Positions 32,904 to 42,588 of a stretch of 64,000 nucleotides of DNA are shown in pieces. Under the pieces are notes generated by a model, which had not been told where the DNA came from, did not search any database, and was given only the letters and a program-made list of their open reading frames with translations. Every line of letters starts with the position of its first letter. Position 1 is the stretch's first letter. The stretch comes from Xestospongia muta (Eukaryota > Porifera > Demospongiae > Haplosclerida > Petrosiidae): contig OY848922.1 of NCBI GenBank assembly GCA_963693285.1, positions 2,716,923-2,780,922 on the forward strand, given 5' to 3'. The translations under genes and the position numbers were made by a program.

Positions 32904-33975
32904 TCTCGAGAAAACTCACCCAGCGATACACTGTCGTTCACGTGAGCCTCCACAATGAATCTTATTAAAAGCATCAATAATTGGAAGGAAAAGATTGATA
33001 GGGAGAAACGAGCTTATACACCAGGTTCACCATGCCTGCCAAGAAGTTCTGATTTATGCTCTGTTAATTTAAGTTTTAACTAGAGTTATGGGTTGAATAG
33101 AAGCTACCAGCAGCCTACATATATCATTTTATTGTATTCTTGTACCATGTATTCATAATGCTGTATTAGTCTTGTACTAACGTGTACCACCAGCATGTAT
33201 GTTCACATGAACAGTTGTTGATTTTTCCAAGTATGGCACACTGTTTATGTCAAAAAAGCTAAGCCCTAAGCAGTGAGCACTACACAGTGCATTAGAGTCT
33301 AGGGTACATTAGTCTATATGACACACTGTTTCAAACAAAAATGAGTAGTGCCAATGTTAACCATTGCTGCATGTGCATGGCATGCTTAAGCATATTCATA
33401 ACTATACCATAACTTTAACCTCTAAATGTACAGTCCTAAACTTAAATGTGAATGTATAGTGTTCATTGCTATAGTTTTTTCTTTTTGGTACAAATATAGT
33501 CCAGCCCCTCTGCTTAGAGAGAAAGAGTCTTGTATCACATGTATATTTCAGTTGTTAAAAAGAAATTTAAATTTACATAAACTGTATTAATTTTATTTTA
33601 TGTCAATATCAACATCTAGCCAGTCCAGCCCCTTCCTCTCTATATGACAGTAACCGCAGATAATAGAGTACATTATTATCTATGGTATAGACTAGTCTCT
33701 TGTAGGCTATATGTGAGACTAGCTATAGACATGTATTTATCATTAGTATGCTCTATAGTAGTGTTACTATCATTCTAGTAACATCTAGACTAGTGATTAC
33801 TACAATGACCTATTAGAGCTGACATTACACTAATGAAATCTTACTATAAGTAGCAGCAACTGAAATATCTTAATTCTAGAGTATTGAGGAACATGTTAGG
33901 GATAGATTGAGAAAAATCAAAGATGAAGCTAAATTAGGTCAATTACAAAAAAGAAAAAGAGGGGGTCAGTAACTA
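32904..33975. other. intergenic region
   Basis: No gene, RNA or repeat recognised. AT-rich, with stops in all frames. Confidence 0.6.
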
Positions 33976-34745
33976 TCATAATTTCCCTACAATATTATAT
34001 TTATAGTTGGAGTCCATTCTACAAAGAGTTCCTCCGACAGGGAAGATAACATCAGAATTAAAACAAGTAAGAGTATGTTGATAAACTGATAGACACATTA
34101 TATCATCTTTTATACTAGAGAGAAGTTGAACACAGTTTGCAGTGGTATATTCTTTGTTATGGACATTTCTATTATTGTTGTCTTGAATGCCTTCATGATT
34201 GAACAGCTCTTCAGGGAAACCAACATTGTAATATAGAATGTATGCATTATTGTTACAACTAGTGGCAAAGCTAGATTTAATACAGCAGACATGAAAATCT
34301 ACAAGAGTTGTCAGAAATATTGAATTAGCAAGACCAGAGTTTACATTATTGTCTATTAAGACACCAAGTACAGAGATGTTAGATTGAAATACAATGATTT
34401 GTGTGACATTTTGTCCCATATCATCCAATACTTGGAGAGGCAATATATACTGTCTACCAGGAATAATACTCAGTGGAGGGAGAGAAGACATTATACAACA
34501 TGCTACAACCTATTATCATTAAGTTTGTCAACTCCACATTATCAGTGTGCTCAAAAATCATACCACAATTGCTGTCAATAGCAGAGTTTTCCTCAAGTGT
34601 ACAGTTGAAAGTAATTTCAGTTTCATTCTCGTTCTGTCGTGAGATTTTCAGATTGTTTACTGGTGAAACACACCCGTGTCATTTAACATGAATCCTGGTG
34701 TATCTATAATTATTTGAGTATCATTTGTCAACAGATCAGAGGCAG
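33976..34745 (-). pseudogene. scrambled receptor remnant
   Basis: Three separated pieces of a receptor gene are joined. The first is an N-terminal piece (TNDTQIIIDTPG region, ~34,740-34,490) with frameshifts and no signal peptide. The second is the IIPGRQYILPLQVLDDMGQ segment plus a fragment of the NSGLANSIFLTT strand (~34,480-34,290). The third is a B-type cytoplasmic tail (FPEELFNHEG..., ~34,270-34,130). The whole cysteine neck and all membrane segments are gone. An open frame of 171 codons spans the second and third pieces, but it is an accident of the deletions. Confidence 0.85.
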
Positions 34746-34953
34746 AAATATCAAATTCGTTATAACCCATAATAGTATCAGAAGTGAATGTGTCATCAAT
34801 ACAATATGTTCTTGTACATAATCATTTTGTGATATTTTGAAAGAAATAAAGAATTATTAGTAATAACAACAAACAAATGAATAAAGGAATCTATATATAT
34901 TGTTTTATACAGTTGTAAAAAACACTTCATACAAATTAGTTAGTAATAGTTTC
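34746..34953. other. R6 3' flank with empty MITE-1 site
   Basis: Contains TTCGTTATAACCCATAATAG near 34,755, another unoccupied version of the MITE-1 target, fused directly to the scrambled remnant. Confidence 0.6.
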
Positions 34954-37900
34954 TTATATACTGCTGTGGACACTGCCATAACTTTTGACTTGAATATCTT
35001 CACGATTAAACAGCTCTTCAGGAAAATCATGATCGACATATCCATCATCGTTAGGACTAGTGACATTACTAAATTTAAAACACTTTTTAAATATTTTCCT
35101 GACCAACCATCCTACAGCTACAATCATTGGGATATAGATCAACAGTAGTTGAATCCATTGTAAAATATAAACTTCAACTGTGTATCCACTTGTAGATATG
35201 ACACCATATATTCTCATAGTTAATGCATTGATGAAGGACATGTTACAGAACACAAGGAGAGCTATGATGTTGTGATGGACCTTTTCAAATGGTTGAAATA
35301 TTGCTTGAACTGTTAGCAAAACAACCAACTCAAGTTCAAGAAATATATAATATTGAATAGCAGTACGAACTAAAACTAATGTTGCCAGTATCAAGATACG
35401 ATACAGAAAAAATAAACCTGAAAAAAAGCGAAATTTATCTTTGAAAGTACCTTGAAAAGAGTCCAATAAAGGCTTTAGTTGGTTGTGTAGTTTTGTCCAA
35501 GGCTGCATGTCTCGAAAAAATTTGAATTTACAAGCAAAATAGCTTTCAAGTTTAATGAAGAATGAATCAAATGTGAGTACCAAAGGTAATGGAATGACAA
35601 CAATTAACAAACACATCATAGCTGGAATGGCATATACTAAATGCTTGCCATGAAAATATTGAAGACTCCCGTCCCAAAATACAAGATTTTCATACGACTT
35701 CCCTCCAATGCCTTGTGGAGACTCTTGGTTGAGTAGAAGGAAAGTTACTTGAGCTAACTGGAAGTAAGAAATAACTAAGAAAGCTGTCAAACCTTGAATG
35801 ACAGAATAATGTACAGTGCGTTTTCGGCACCATTTGACTCGTAACCCACAAGAACAATGATTGAGAAGAAATATAAGCAAGAACACAAGTAGAATTGCAA
35901 ACACAACAGAGACATACTTCATAGCAATTACGTCTAGAGTCCCAGCACCCTTCCATAAACAGAATGACATTTCATCGATGTCAAAGATATCCAAATTTAA
36001 AGAATTGTATGCAACTATGTAGAAGGCCTGTAGGAATTTGGGATGAAAGATAACAGCACCATTAACAGAAACAATCATAGCCTGGATCATTTGTACCATA
36101 AAGATGACACTGTATGCAGTACCACTTGTGAGACTGATGTCCAGCCATATTATAGTAACAAAGATCACTGTGATGGGTAATAGTTCACTGAGCACATAGA
36201 ATAGAAAGCCTAAATGACAAAGTTTGTTCTCACCACATTGACGTGTATTGGAATGGAAGTAGACAGTGTATCCATCACTACATTGACTGCACATAGTTCC
36301 ACGTCTGTGTTCAGCACAGACAGTTTGTTCCAATAATGTTTTGTTAGGTTCTGAAACAAGTTTATAATACCGGTCTGTATTCTTAGTATTGTCTGTACAG
36401 TAGCCACTAGGACAGTCGCTAGTGTACAAGTTATATTGACTAACATTGTCATTAACATTAGAAGTAATATAGCCCACCCAGTAACCTGGAGTGGCTAATG
36501 CTATACCTTTTACTTCTTGACACCCAATAATCCCATTATATGTGTATTCTTTACTACGAGAGGCTGAACATACACATACATTTCCTTCCTTTTCCATAAT
36601 GTATCCTGGTGGACAAGCAGACAGGATGATTGGTATACTAGCAGATATGCCACGAAATCCAGTAGCAGATAATGTCAAGTTTCCACGAAGTCCTGGCTTT
36701 CCAGTTAATTCAATGCTATTATTAGCAACAAAATTAAAGGCAGGATCTATTGAGATACCATGTACAGAAGTGTTAGATTGATACACAGTAATTTGTGTGA
36801 CATTTTGTCCCATATCATCCAATACTTGGAGAGGCAGTATATACTGTCTACCAGGAATAATACTCAGAGGAGGGGTCTGGAGAAGATTGAATATAGACCC
36901 TTCTGAAGCAATATGCTTTGAAGTTGTGTTATCAAAGTAGAAGGATCCTATGCAACTATCATTACGAAAAGTATCTTGTGGAGATGGTAGATTTGTGTTG
37001 TACTTCAGACAAGAAAATCTACAAGGGTCAATAGTTGTAAGAAATATTGAATTAGCAAGACCAGAGTTTGCATGATTGCCCTCAAAAAAAAAGGTGGCAT
37101 TTTGTGGAATGTTGTCATCAGTATACTCTAAGAAACAAGTATGAGATGTAAGGAAAACATGTTGGTTGAAATTAAATACATAAATGGCTCCTCCTACAAA
37201 AGTTGCCTTGTTGTCAATAAAAAGAAATTGGGTGTTGTCCATATAACGTAAACTAGAGTACCCTACAAGTGCAACTGCACCTCCTCTCTCTCCTGTGTTA
37301 TGTTGAAACTTAGTCTGTGAACCTTCCATAAAAACAGCATAGGATGTAGAGACATATAGTGCTGTACCTGAGTTACTTTCAAAAATATTGATTCCTTTGA
37401 AATAGACAGTGATCCTAGTTATTAAGAAGATCCCTACTTGTTTTTGGTGAGTGTAAGGATACTTGCCTGAATTAGGGTAATGTCTAACAACATGGTTCTT
37501 TAAAAAGTAACAGTTTTCAAACAGAGGCCTCATTATAAATTGAGTCCCACGTTGGCTATGAAAATCTGGATTCACATCAACTGCTGGGCTTACAGAGCCG
37601 TTGTTTCCTTCCCATGTACAATTATAGAACCAAGCGTAATTAGAAACAGCACAATTTTCATCTTTCCTGGCGGCAATATATAATAGCAATCCAGCTGCAT
37701 AATAGCCCCTATTATTAGTGAATTTAGAGTGTTTAACAGTGAAGTTGTTGCCAGATCCAATATCTTTATTATATGCTATTCCAATAGCTGCCCCAGCACC
37801 ACCATATGAATATGTAGCCTCAGTATTGTTATTGAAGTGACTGCCATTAATATTAAGTGTATTATTATAGCATTCAGCATGACAATGCAGAACAAATCCA

Positions 37901-38757
37901 CCTCCACAAGCAGCCTTGTTACCAGTGAAACTAGTGTTATCAATGTTAAATGTATTTCCTTTTACTCCCCACACTAGTAAGATTCCAAGCCCTCCTCCAT
38001 AACTAAATTGCCAAAAACTATTTTGTAGATTAGTCAAATTAAGTGTGTTATTCATAAACAGTGTATTCTGTATGATATAGTTTGCTGGTGTGGACAGGCT
38101 TTGATTACAAGTTTTGGCTGTTACATCACATGCTGAAATAAGGATATGAATCCCACTTCCTCCGTGAATGATTTCATTATTAATAGTTGTGCTCATATTG
38201 AAGGGAAGAGTATTGTTGGTGAATGAGGAATTAATTATTTCAATGTTACCAGCTAAGTTCATTAGAAGCATACCAGTACCAACACTTTGTGAGATTGTAA
38301 CTGAATTGAGAACCAATGTTGTACAATCTCTTATCAGAATTCCACTTTTATAGTACAAGTTAGAAGAGACAGTATACAACATGCTACAACCTGTTATCAT
38401 TAAGTTTGTCAACTCCACATTATCAGTGTGCTCAAAAATCATACCACAATTGCTTTCAATAACAGAGTTTTCCTCAAGTGCACAGTTACAACTAATTTCA
38501 GTTTCTTTCTCGTTCTGTCCTGAGATTTTCAGATTGCTTACTGAATGAAACACAGCCACGTCACTTAACACAACTCCTGGTGTATCTATAATAATTTGAG
38601 TATCATTTGTCAAAAGATCAGAGGCAGCAAACTTGAGTGTTTGACAAGGACTGTTAGAGAGTCCACAACTATCATCATCTGAGCCATTTGAAGATATGTG
38701 AATCTCTCTCCCATCTACTGTGAGAAGAACTGCTAATAGTAGTAGTAGACCTGCCAT
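34954..38757 (-). CDS. Pmp-like beta-helix multi-TM receptor R6 (A-type)
   Basis: Single-exon 1,267-aa protein with an ATG at 38,757 (MAGLLLLLAVLL). Architecture is that of R3, with intact neck cysteines, membrane segments and a YGSVHSSI tail. It is the most diverged complete copy of the array: for example VIESNCGMIFEHTD, NNTEATYSYGG, YTHQKQVG and NDGSLVGFT-region changes in the ectodomain, while the membrane half stays close to the others. The VNDNVSQYN neck insertion is of B-type, so the neck looks exchanged. It belongs to the older third unit that has no death-domain gene. Confidence 0.9.
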   Translation of the reverse strand: MAGLLLLLAVLLTVDGREIHISSNGSDDDSCGLSNSPCQTLKFAASDLLTNDTQIIIDTPGVVLSDVAVFHSVSNLKISGQNEKETEISCNCALEENSVIESNCGMIFEHTDNVELTNLMITGCSMLYTVSSNLYYKSGILIRDCTTLVLNSVTISQSVGTGMLLMNLAGNIEIINSSFTNNTLPFNMSTTINNEIIHGGSGIHILISACDVTAKTCNQSLSTPANYIIQNTLFMNNTLNLTNLQNSFWQFSYGGGLGILLVWGVKGNTFNIDNTSFTGNKAACGGGFVLHCHAECYNNTLNINGSHFNNNTEATYSYGGAGAAIGIAYNKDIGSGNNFTVKHSKFTNNRGYYAAGLLLYIAARKDENCAVSNYAWFYNCTWEGNNGSVSPAVDVNPDFHSQRGTQFIMRPLFENCYFLKNHVVRHYPNSGKYPYTHQKQVGIFLITRITVYFKGINIFESNSGTALYVSTSYAVFMEGSQTKFQHNTGERGGAVALVGYSSLRYMDNTQFLFIDNKATFVGGAIYVFNFNQHVFLTSHTCFLEYTDDNIPQNATFFFEGNHANSGLANSIFLTTIDPCRFSCLKYNTNLPSPQDTFRNDSCIGSFYFDNTTSKHIASEGSIFNLLQTPPLSIIPGRQYILPLQVLDDMGQNVTQITVYQSNTSVHGISIDPAFNFVANNSIELTGKPGLRGNLTLSATGFRGISASIPIILSACPPGYIMEKEGNVCVCSASRSKEYTYNGIIGCQEVKGIALATPGYWVGYITSNVNDNVSQYNLYTSDCPSGYCTDNTKNTDRYYKLVSEPNKTLLEQTVCAEHRRGTMCSQCSDGYTVYFHSNTRQCGENKLCHLGFLFYVLSELLPITVIFVTIIWLDISLTSGTAYSVIFMVQMIQAMIVSVNGAVIFHPKFLQAFYIVAYNSLNLDIFDIDEMSFCLWKGAGTLDVIAMKYVSVVFAILLVFLLIFLLNHCSCGLRVKWCRKRTVHYSVIQGLTAFLVISYFQLAQVTFLLLNQESPQGIGGKSYENLVFWDGSLQYFHGKHLVYAIPAMMCLLIVVIPLPLVLTFDSFFIKLESYFACKFKFFRDMQPWTKLHNQLKPLLDSFQGTFKDKFRFFSGLFFLYRILILATLVLVRTAIQYYIFLELELVVLLTVQAIFQPFEKVHHNIIALLVFCNMSFINALTMRIYGVISTSGYTVEVYILQWIQLLLIYIPMIVAVGWLVRKIFKKCFKFSNVTSPNDDGYVDHDFPEELFNREDIQVKSYGSVHSSI

Positions 38758-39174
38758 GACCTGTTTTCTCACACAAGTCTACTTATGTGGTTACTTAAGA
38801 TCACCTTATATATCAAAGCGTTGATGAGCTTTCAAGATAATGAACCACACAAAGGGTCTCAGTATACTTTATTTCCAGAACTCTAGTTATATTGTTACTA
38901 ACTGTCTCTTAAATGAGTAAAATGTGATGACTGTTATCAAAATATCGGTAAATTTCACTTTCAGATTGTCAAGCAAGGGGCGGGGAGTGGTAGTTTGTCA
39001 TTGTGTATTAATGTTATTTCTCTATAATAAATGATTTTACTTATGACTGTAGACATACGTAATTTATCCAAATTGGTTTTATTAATAACAAGATTGCAAA
39101 AATTACAACTGTTGAAATAGATCTAACCATTTCAAAATTGACTATTTCTCTTATTAATTTCCAATATATGTAAC
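38758..39174. promoter_or_regulatory. conserved 5' flank of A-type receptor R6
   Basis: Third copy of the flank at 11,805 and 25,697, with the GGGGCGGGGAGTGG spot near 38,977. Regulatory role inferred only from position. Confidence 0.35.
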
Positions 39175-39411
39175 CTGATTTGCAATAAGGGACTACTTCA
39201 ATACAACCATTTAAAAAACACTTGTATGTCTGTAAGCAATTTTTTAAATAGAATGTTTACTAAATTTTGCATTCAAGTTATCTATTGTTTTTAAACTGAG
39301 CTATAGGCCTAACTTATATAATAAACATCCATTGAAAGTATATGGTTGTGTACATAACAACTGTTTGCTTTCAAGATGTTTTAATGTAAGTGGTCCCTTT
39401 TCGCAAATCAG
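39175..39411. repeat. MITE family 2, copy f
   Basis: The longest and least decayed copy (237 bp). Ends CTGATTTGCAATAAGGGACT and GTCCCTTTTCGCAAATCAG are inverted over about 20 bases. Confidence 0.7.
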
Positions 39412-39578
39412 TTCACAAATAAAATAAAGGTCTAAAATACAATAGTTTCATCATTGTTCATTCCATCCAACTCTTTACATACATGGGAGTCACACAAAAT
39501 ATATAACTGTCACATTCAGTACTGGACTCAAGAGACACCAACATTCCCGTGGAGAACTTAGAAATATCATATTCATTA

Positions 39579-40360
39579 ACCAGTGGAACCCCTTTACTGT
39601 GGACACCTTTGGGGATGGTTGAAGTGTCCTGATTTCAGGGGTGTCCTTAACTCAGGAGGATATTCTTAAACCACCATCCACACCAACAATACTTAGCCAA
39701 ACATTTTTATTAACTTAAAATGAGTATGTGGTAAACTAACTTTACATGTGTTAACTAGTGTAAATTAGGATTATACAATTATAGTTTTGTTAATTGCTTC
39801 TTATTAGCACAATTATTCTTTGTTATTGTTACATTGTCCTTTTCTTTTGTATATCTTTTGTTAATGTGTAAATTAACCTTAATTGTTCTACATGTATTTA
39901 AGTTGACCTCTTAGTTAGTTGTTCATGATAATTTTGATCAGTGTAATAAAGTGATTAGGACATCACAGAGTATAATAATAATATTTAAATGAAGGAACAA
40001 TTAAGAATCATGCATGCAGTTAAGTCTGGAAATAATCATCTATAGCGGTCTGCTTAGTAGATAAGATGCTCACAGTTGAAAGTTTATTAATTAATACACC
40101 AATATCCATTGCCATGAGTCTGCATATCCACTATAATCTAAGTAGGTTTGTGCATCTTCTAGTGATTTAAGAACTTCTGCAAATGATTTCAACTTTGGTA
40201 CACATAATTGTTCATCAACATCATCAATATATTACTCATCATGTCACAGTCATCAGAAACATTTCTATCAGTAGTGCTGGATGCAATCCGTCCCCAGGAT
40301 ATTATCTGTAAGTTGCAGGTGTCCTTAATTCAGGACTGTCTGCAGACAGGAATTCCATTA
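39579..40360. mobile_element. MITE family 1, copy c, interrupted
   Basis: Same element and site as 12,600 and 26,491. Without the 241-bp LTR insertion and one 5-bp duplication it would be 536 bp, exactly the length of the other two copies. Confidence 0.8.
39727..39967. mobile_element. solo LTR inside the MITE
   Basis: 241-bp insertion that begins TGTGGTAAAC and ends GACATCACA, so it has the TG...CA ends of an LTR. It is flanked by a perfect 5-bp direct repeat GAGTA (39,722-39,726 and 39,968-39,972), where the other two MITE copies have a single GAGTA. An AATAAA lies near the 3' end. No internal retroviral or retrotransposon coding region remains. Confidence 0.85.
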
Positions 40361-40398
40361 TAACCCCAAATAGTATCAGGAGTGAATGTACCATGTAC

Positions 40399-40618
40399 CT
40401 GATTTTGTGAAAAGGGACCACTTCTATCAAACCATTAAAAATACTTGACTGTACGTAAGCAATTTTTTAAATAAACAAAATTTTGCACTTCAAATTGTCT
40501 ATTGTTTTAAAACTGAGATATAATTTAGTAAACATCCATTGAAAAAGTATGGTTGTGTATACAACAAGTGCATGTTTTTGAGATGTTTTAACAGAAGTGG
40601 TCCCTTTTTGCAAATCAG
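40399..40618. repeat. MITE family 2, copy g
   Basis: Third-unit counterpart of copies c and e. Ends CTGATTTTGTGAAAAGGGAC and TGCAAATCAG. Confidence 0.65.
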
Positions 40619-40656
40619 CTCACAATTATTAATAACAAACAAATGAATAAATGAAT

Positions 40657-41100
40657 CTATGCTGTTTTATACAGTTGTAAAAACACTTCATACAAATCAG
40701 TTAATAACAGTTTCTTATTACTGCTGTGGACACTGTTGTAACTTTTGACTTGAATATCTTCATGTCTAAACAGCTCTTCGACATATCCATCATCATTAGG
40801 ACTAGTGACAATGCTGGATTTAACAAAAAACCTCTTTAAAATTTTCCAGACCAACCATTCTACAGCTACAATCATTGGGATATAGATCAATAGTAGTTGA
40901 ATCCATTGTAAAATATAAACTTCAACTGTGTATCCACTTGTAGATATGACATCATATATTCTCATATTTAGTGTATTGATGAGCAACATGTTACAGAACA
41001 CAAGGAGAGCTATGATGTTATGATGGACCTTTTCAAATAGTTGAAGTATTTATTTGAACTGTTAGTAAAACAACCAACTCAACCAGAAGGAAATAATATT
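40657..41100 (-). pseudogene. solo receptor 3' end 3
   Basis: Same truncated 3' end as at 13,493 and 27,323. It shares with solo 1 the frameshift in the VQAILQ region (AGTATTTATTTGAACT) and with solo 2 the extended tail reading to 40,657. It stops abruptly at ~41,100 like the others. Confidence 0.8.
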
Positions 41101-42588
41101 ACACATTTCATCCAATTGGAAAGAAATAATGCATGCAAATTATAGACAAAAATCGTTTTATACTATTAACATTCATTTATATTTAAATATAGAATGAGTT
41201 GTCTGTGAACCATCTCACCTCACTGTTTAATTTCTGTTTCCAATAACCCATATAATGTACATATTTATGTCAATGTAGTGAACATACAATTGTGAAGTCA
41301 TGGTATGGTATTTTGCTATTGGAAATGATCCTTGTCACATTACTTGTAAATTGTTATGGAAAATAATATTGTAGCACATTCTTTTGGCTTAAATGAGTAA
41401 AATGTGATGACTGTTATCAAAACAATAGTAAATTTTCACTTTCAGATTGTCAAGAAAGGGGTGGGGAGTGGCAGTTGTCATTGTGTATTAATGTTATTTC
41501 TCTATAATAAGTGATTTTACTTGTGACTGTAAACATAACATCATTTATCCAAATTTTTTTTATTAATAACAAGATTGTAAAAATTACAACTGTTGAAATA
41601 GATCTAACCATTTCAAAATTGACTATTTCTATTATTAAATTCCAATAAATTAAAAAGGTCTAAAATACAATAGTTCCATCATTGTTTGTTCTATTCAACT
41701 CTTTACATGAGAGTCACAACAAATACATAACTGTCACATCTAGTACTGGACTCAAGAGATACCAACATTCCCTTGGAGAACTTAGAAATATCAAATTCAT
41801 TATAAACCAAAATAGTATCAGGAGTGAATGTGTCACCAACACAAAGTGTATTATGGCGAACTACACCAAAGCAGATAGTGTTAGTGATCTCAAATTTAAC
41901 TTCTTCTCCACATGAACGTTTTCTTGCAGCAGCATGAGTTTCTTGTTCCTATAGATACCAACATTGTAGGGGCATCCTGACCAGTTTGTAGGACGAGTAT
42001 TTCTTACTGTGATACAGCAAAGATTTAAAGTAGAACAAGTTTTTATCTACAGTAAAAGAATGATTATAACAGTATTTCTATTAGTTATTGTTATATGTAC
42101 CTTCCTTGAAGAGAAGAGGAAGGTCCCTCCTTTCACGAACTATGTCATGACAAGTGCCAAGACGAGTAGATACAGGAGCAAACCTCTCTTCTTCACAGTG
42201 GGCACCTAGTTCAAGCCTGTAAGGGAAAATGATTGTATTAGTGTCGATAGGATGACACATGTCCCAAGTTATGCATGGACAATTGATGGTAGAGCTTTTG
42301 TTCCTGATGAAAATGACAATTCAAATATCATCTTGTCCTGTTTTGTTCATAAACTTTATGGGAATGTCATTGCAAAGAAGTTTGGTATCATCCAAAAGAC
42401 AAGCCTTTTTTGTTCAACTTTCATGAAAGTTACTTGAGTGAAGTGATATTTGATGCGCATTTATACAGAATTTTTGCTGAAGAACAAGCAGAAAAATCCA
42501 TTTTATCAACAAGAAATAACACCATATTTGTTGTTAGGAGATGGCCTATATTCATAGCTTGTAAAGCAGCCCCACCCTACTAACTAAA
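41101..42588. other. recombinant non-coding remnant, then intergenic DNA
   Basis: 41,101-41,390 repeats the spacer that precedes the death-domain genes. At ~41,391 it jumps to A-type 5'-flank sequence, and from ~41,655 to B-type 5' flank with an empty MITE-1 site near 41,797. So a unit was deleted here, death-domain gene included. From ~41,850 to 42,588 I see no convincing gene. Confidence 0.65.

Noticed and set aside
359..38353. A 61-codon plus-strand frame (MISLLVVVLxLKGR...) found in every receptor copy
   Set aside because: It is an antisense shadow of the conserved ectodomain and recurs only because the genes are duplicated; no independent start context or codon signal.
42252..42437. Short plus-strand frame before the fucosidase gene
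   Set aside because: No homology I recognise, no splice context; probably chance.
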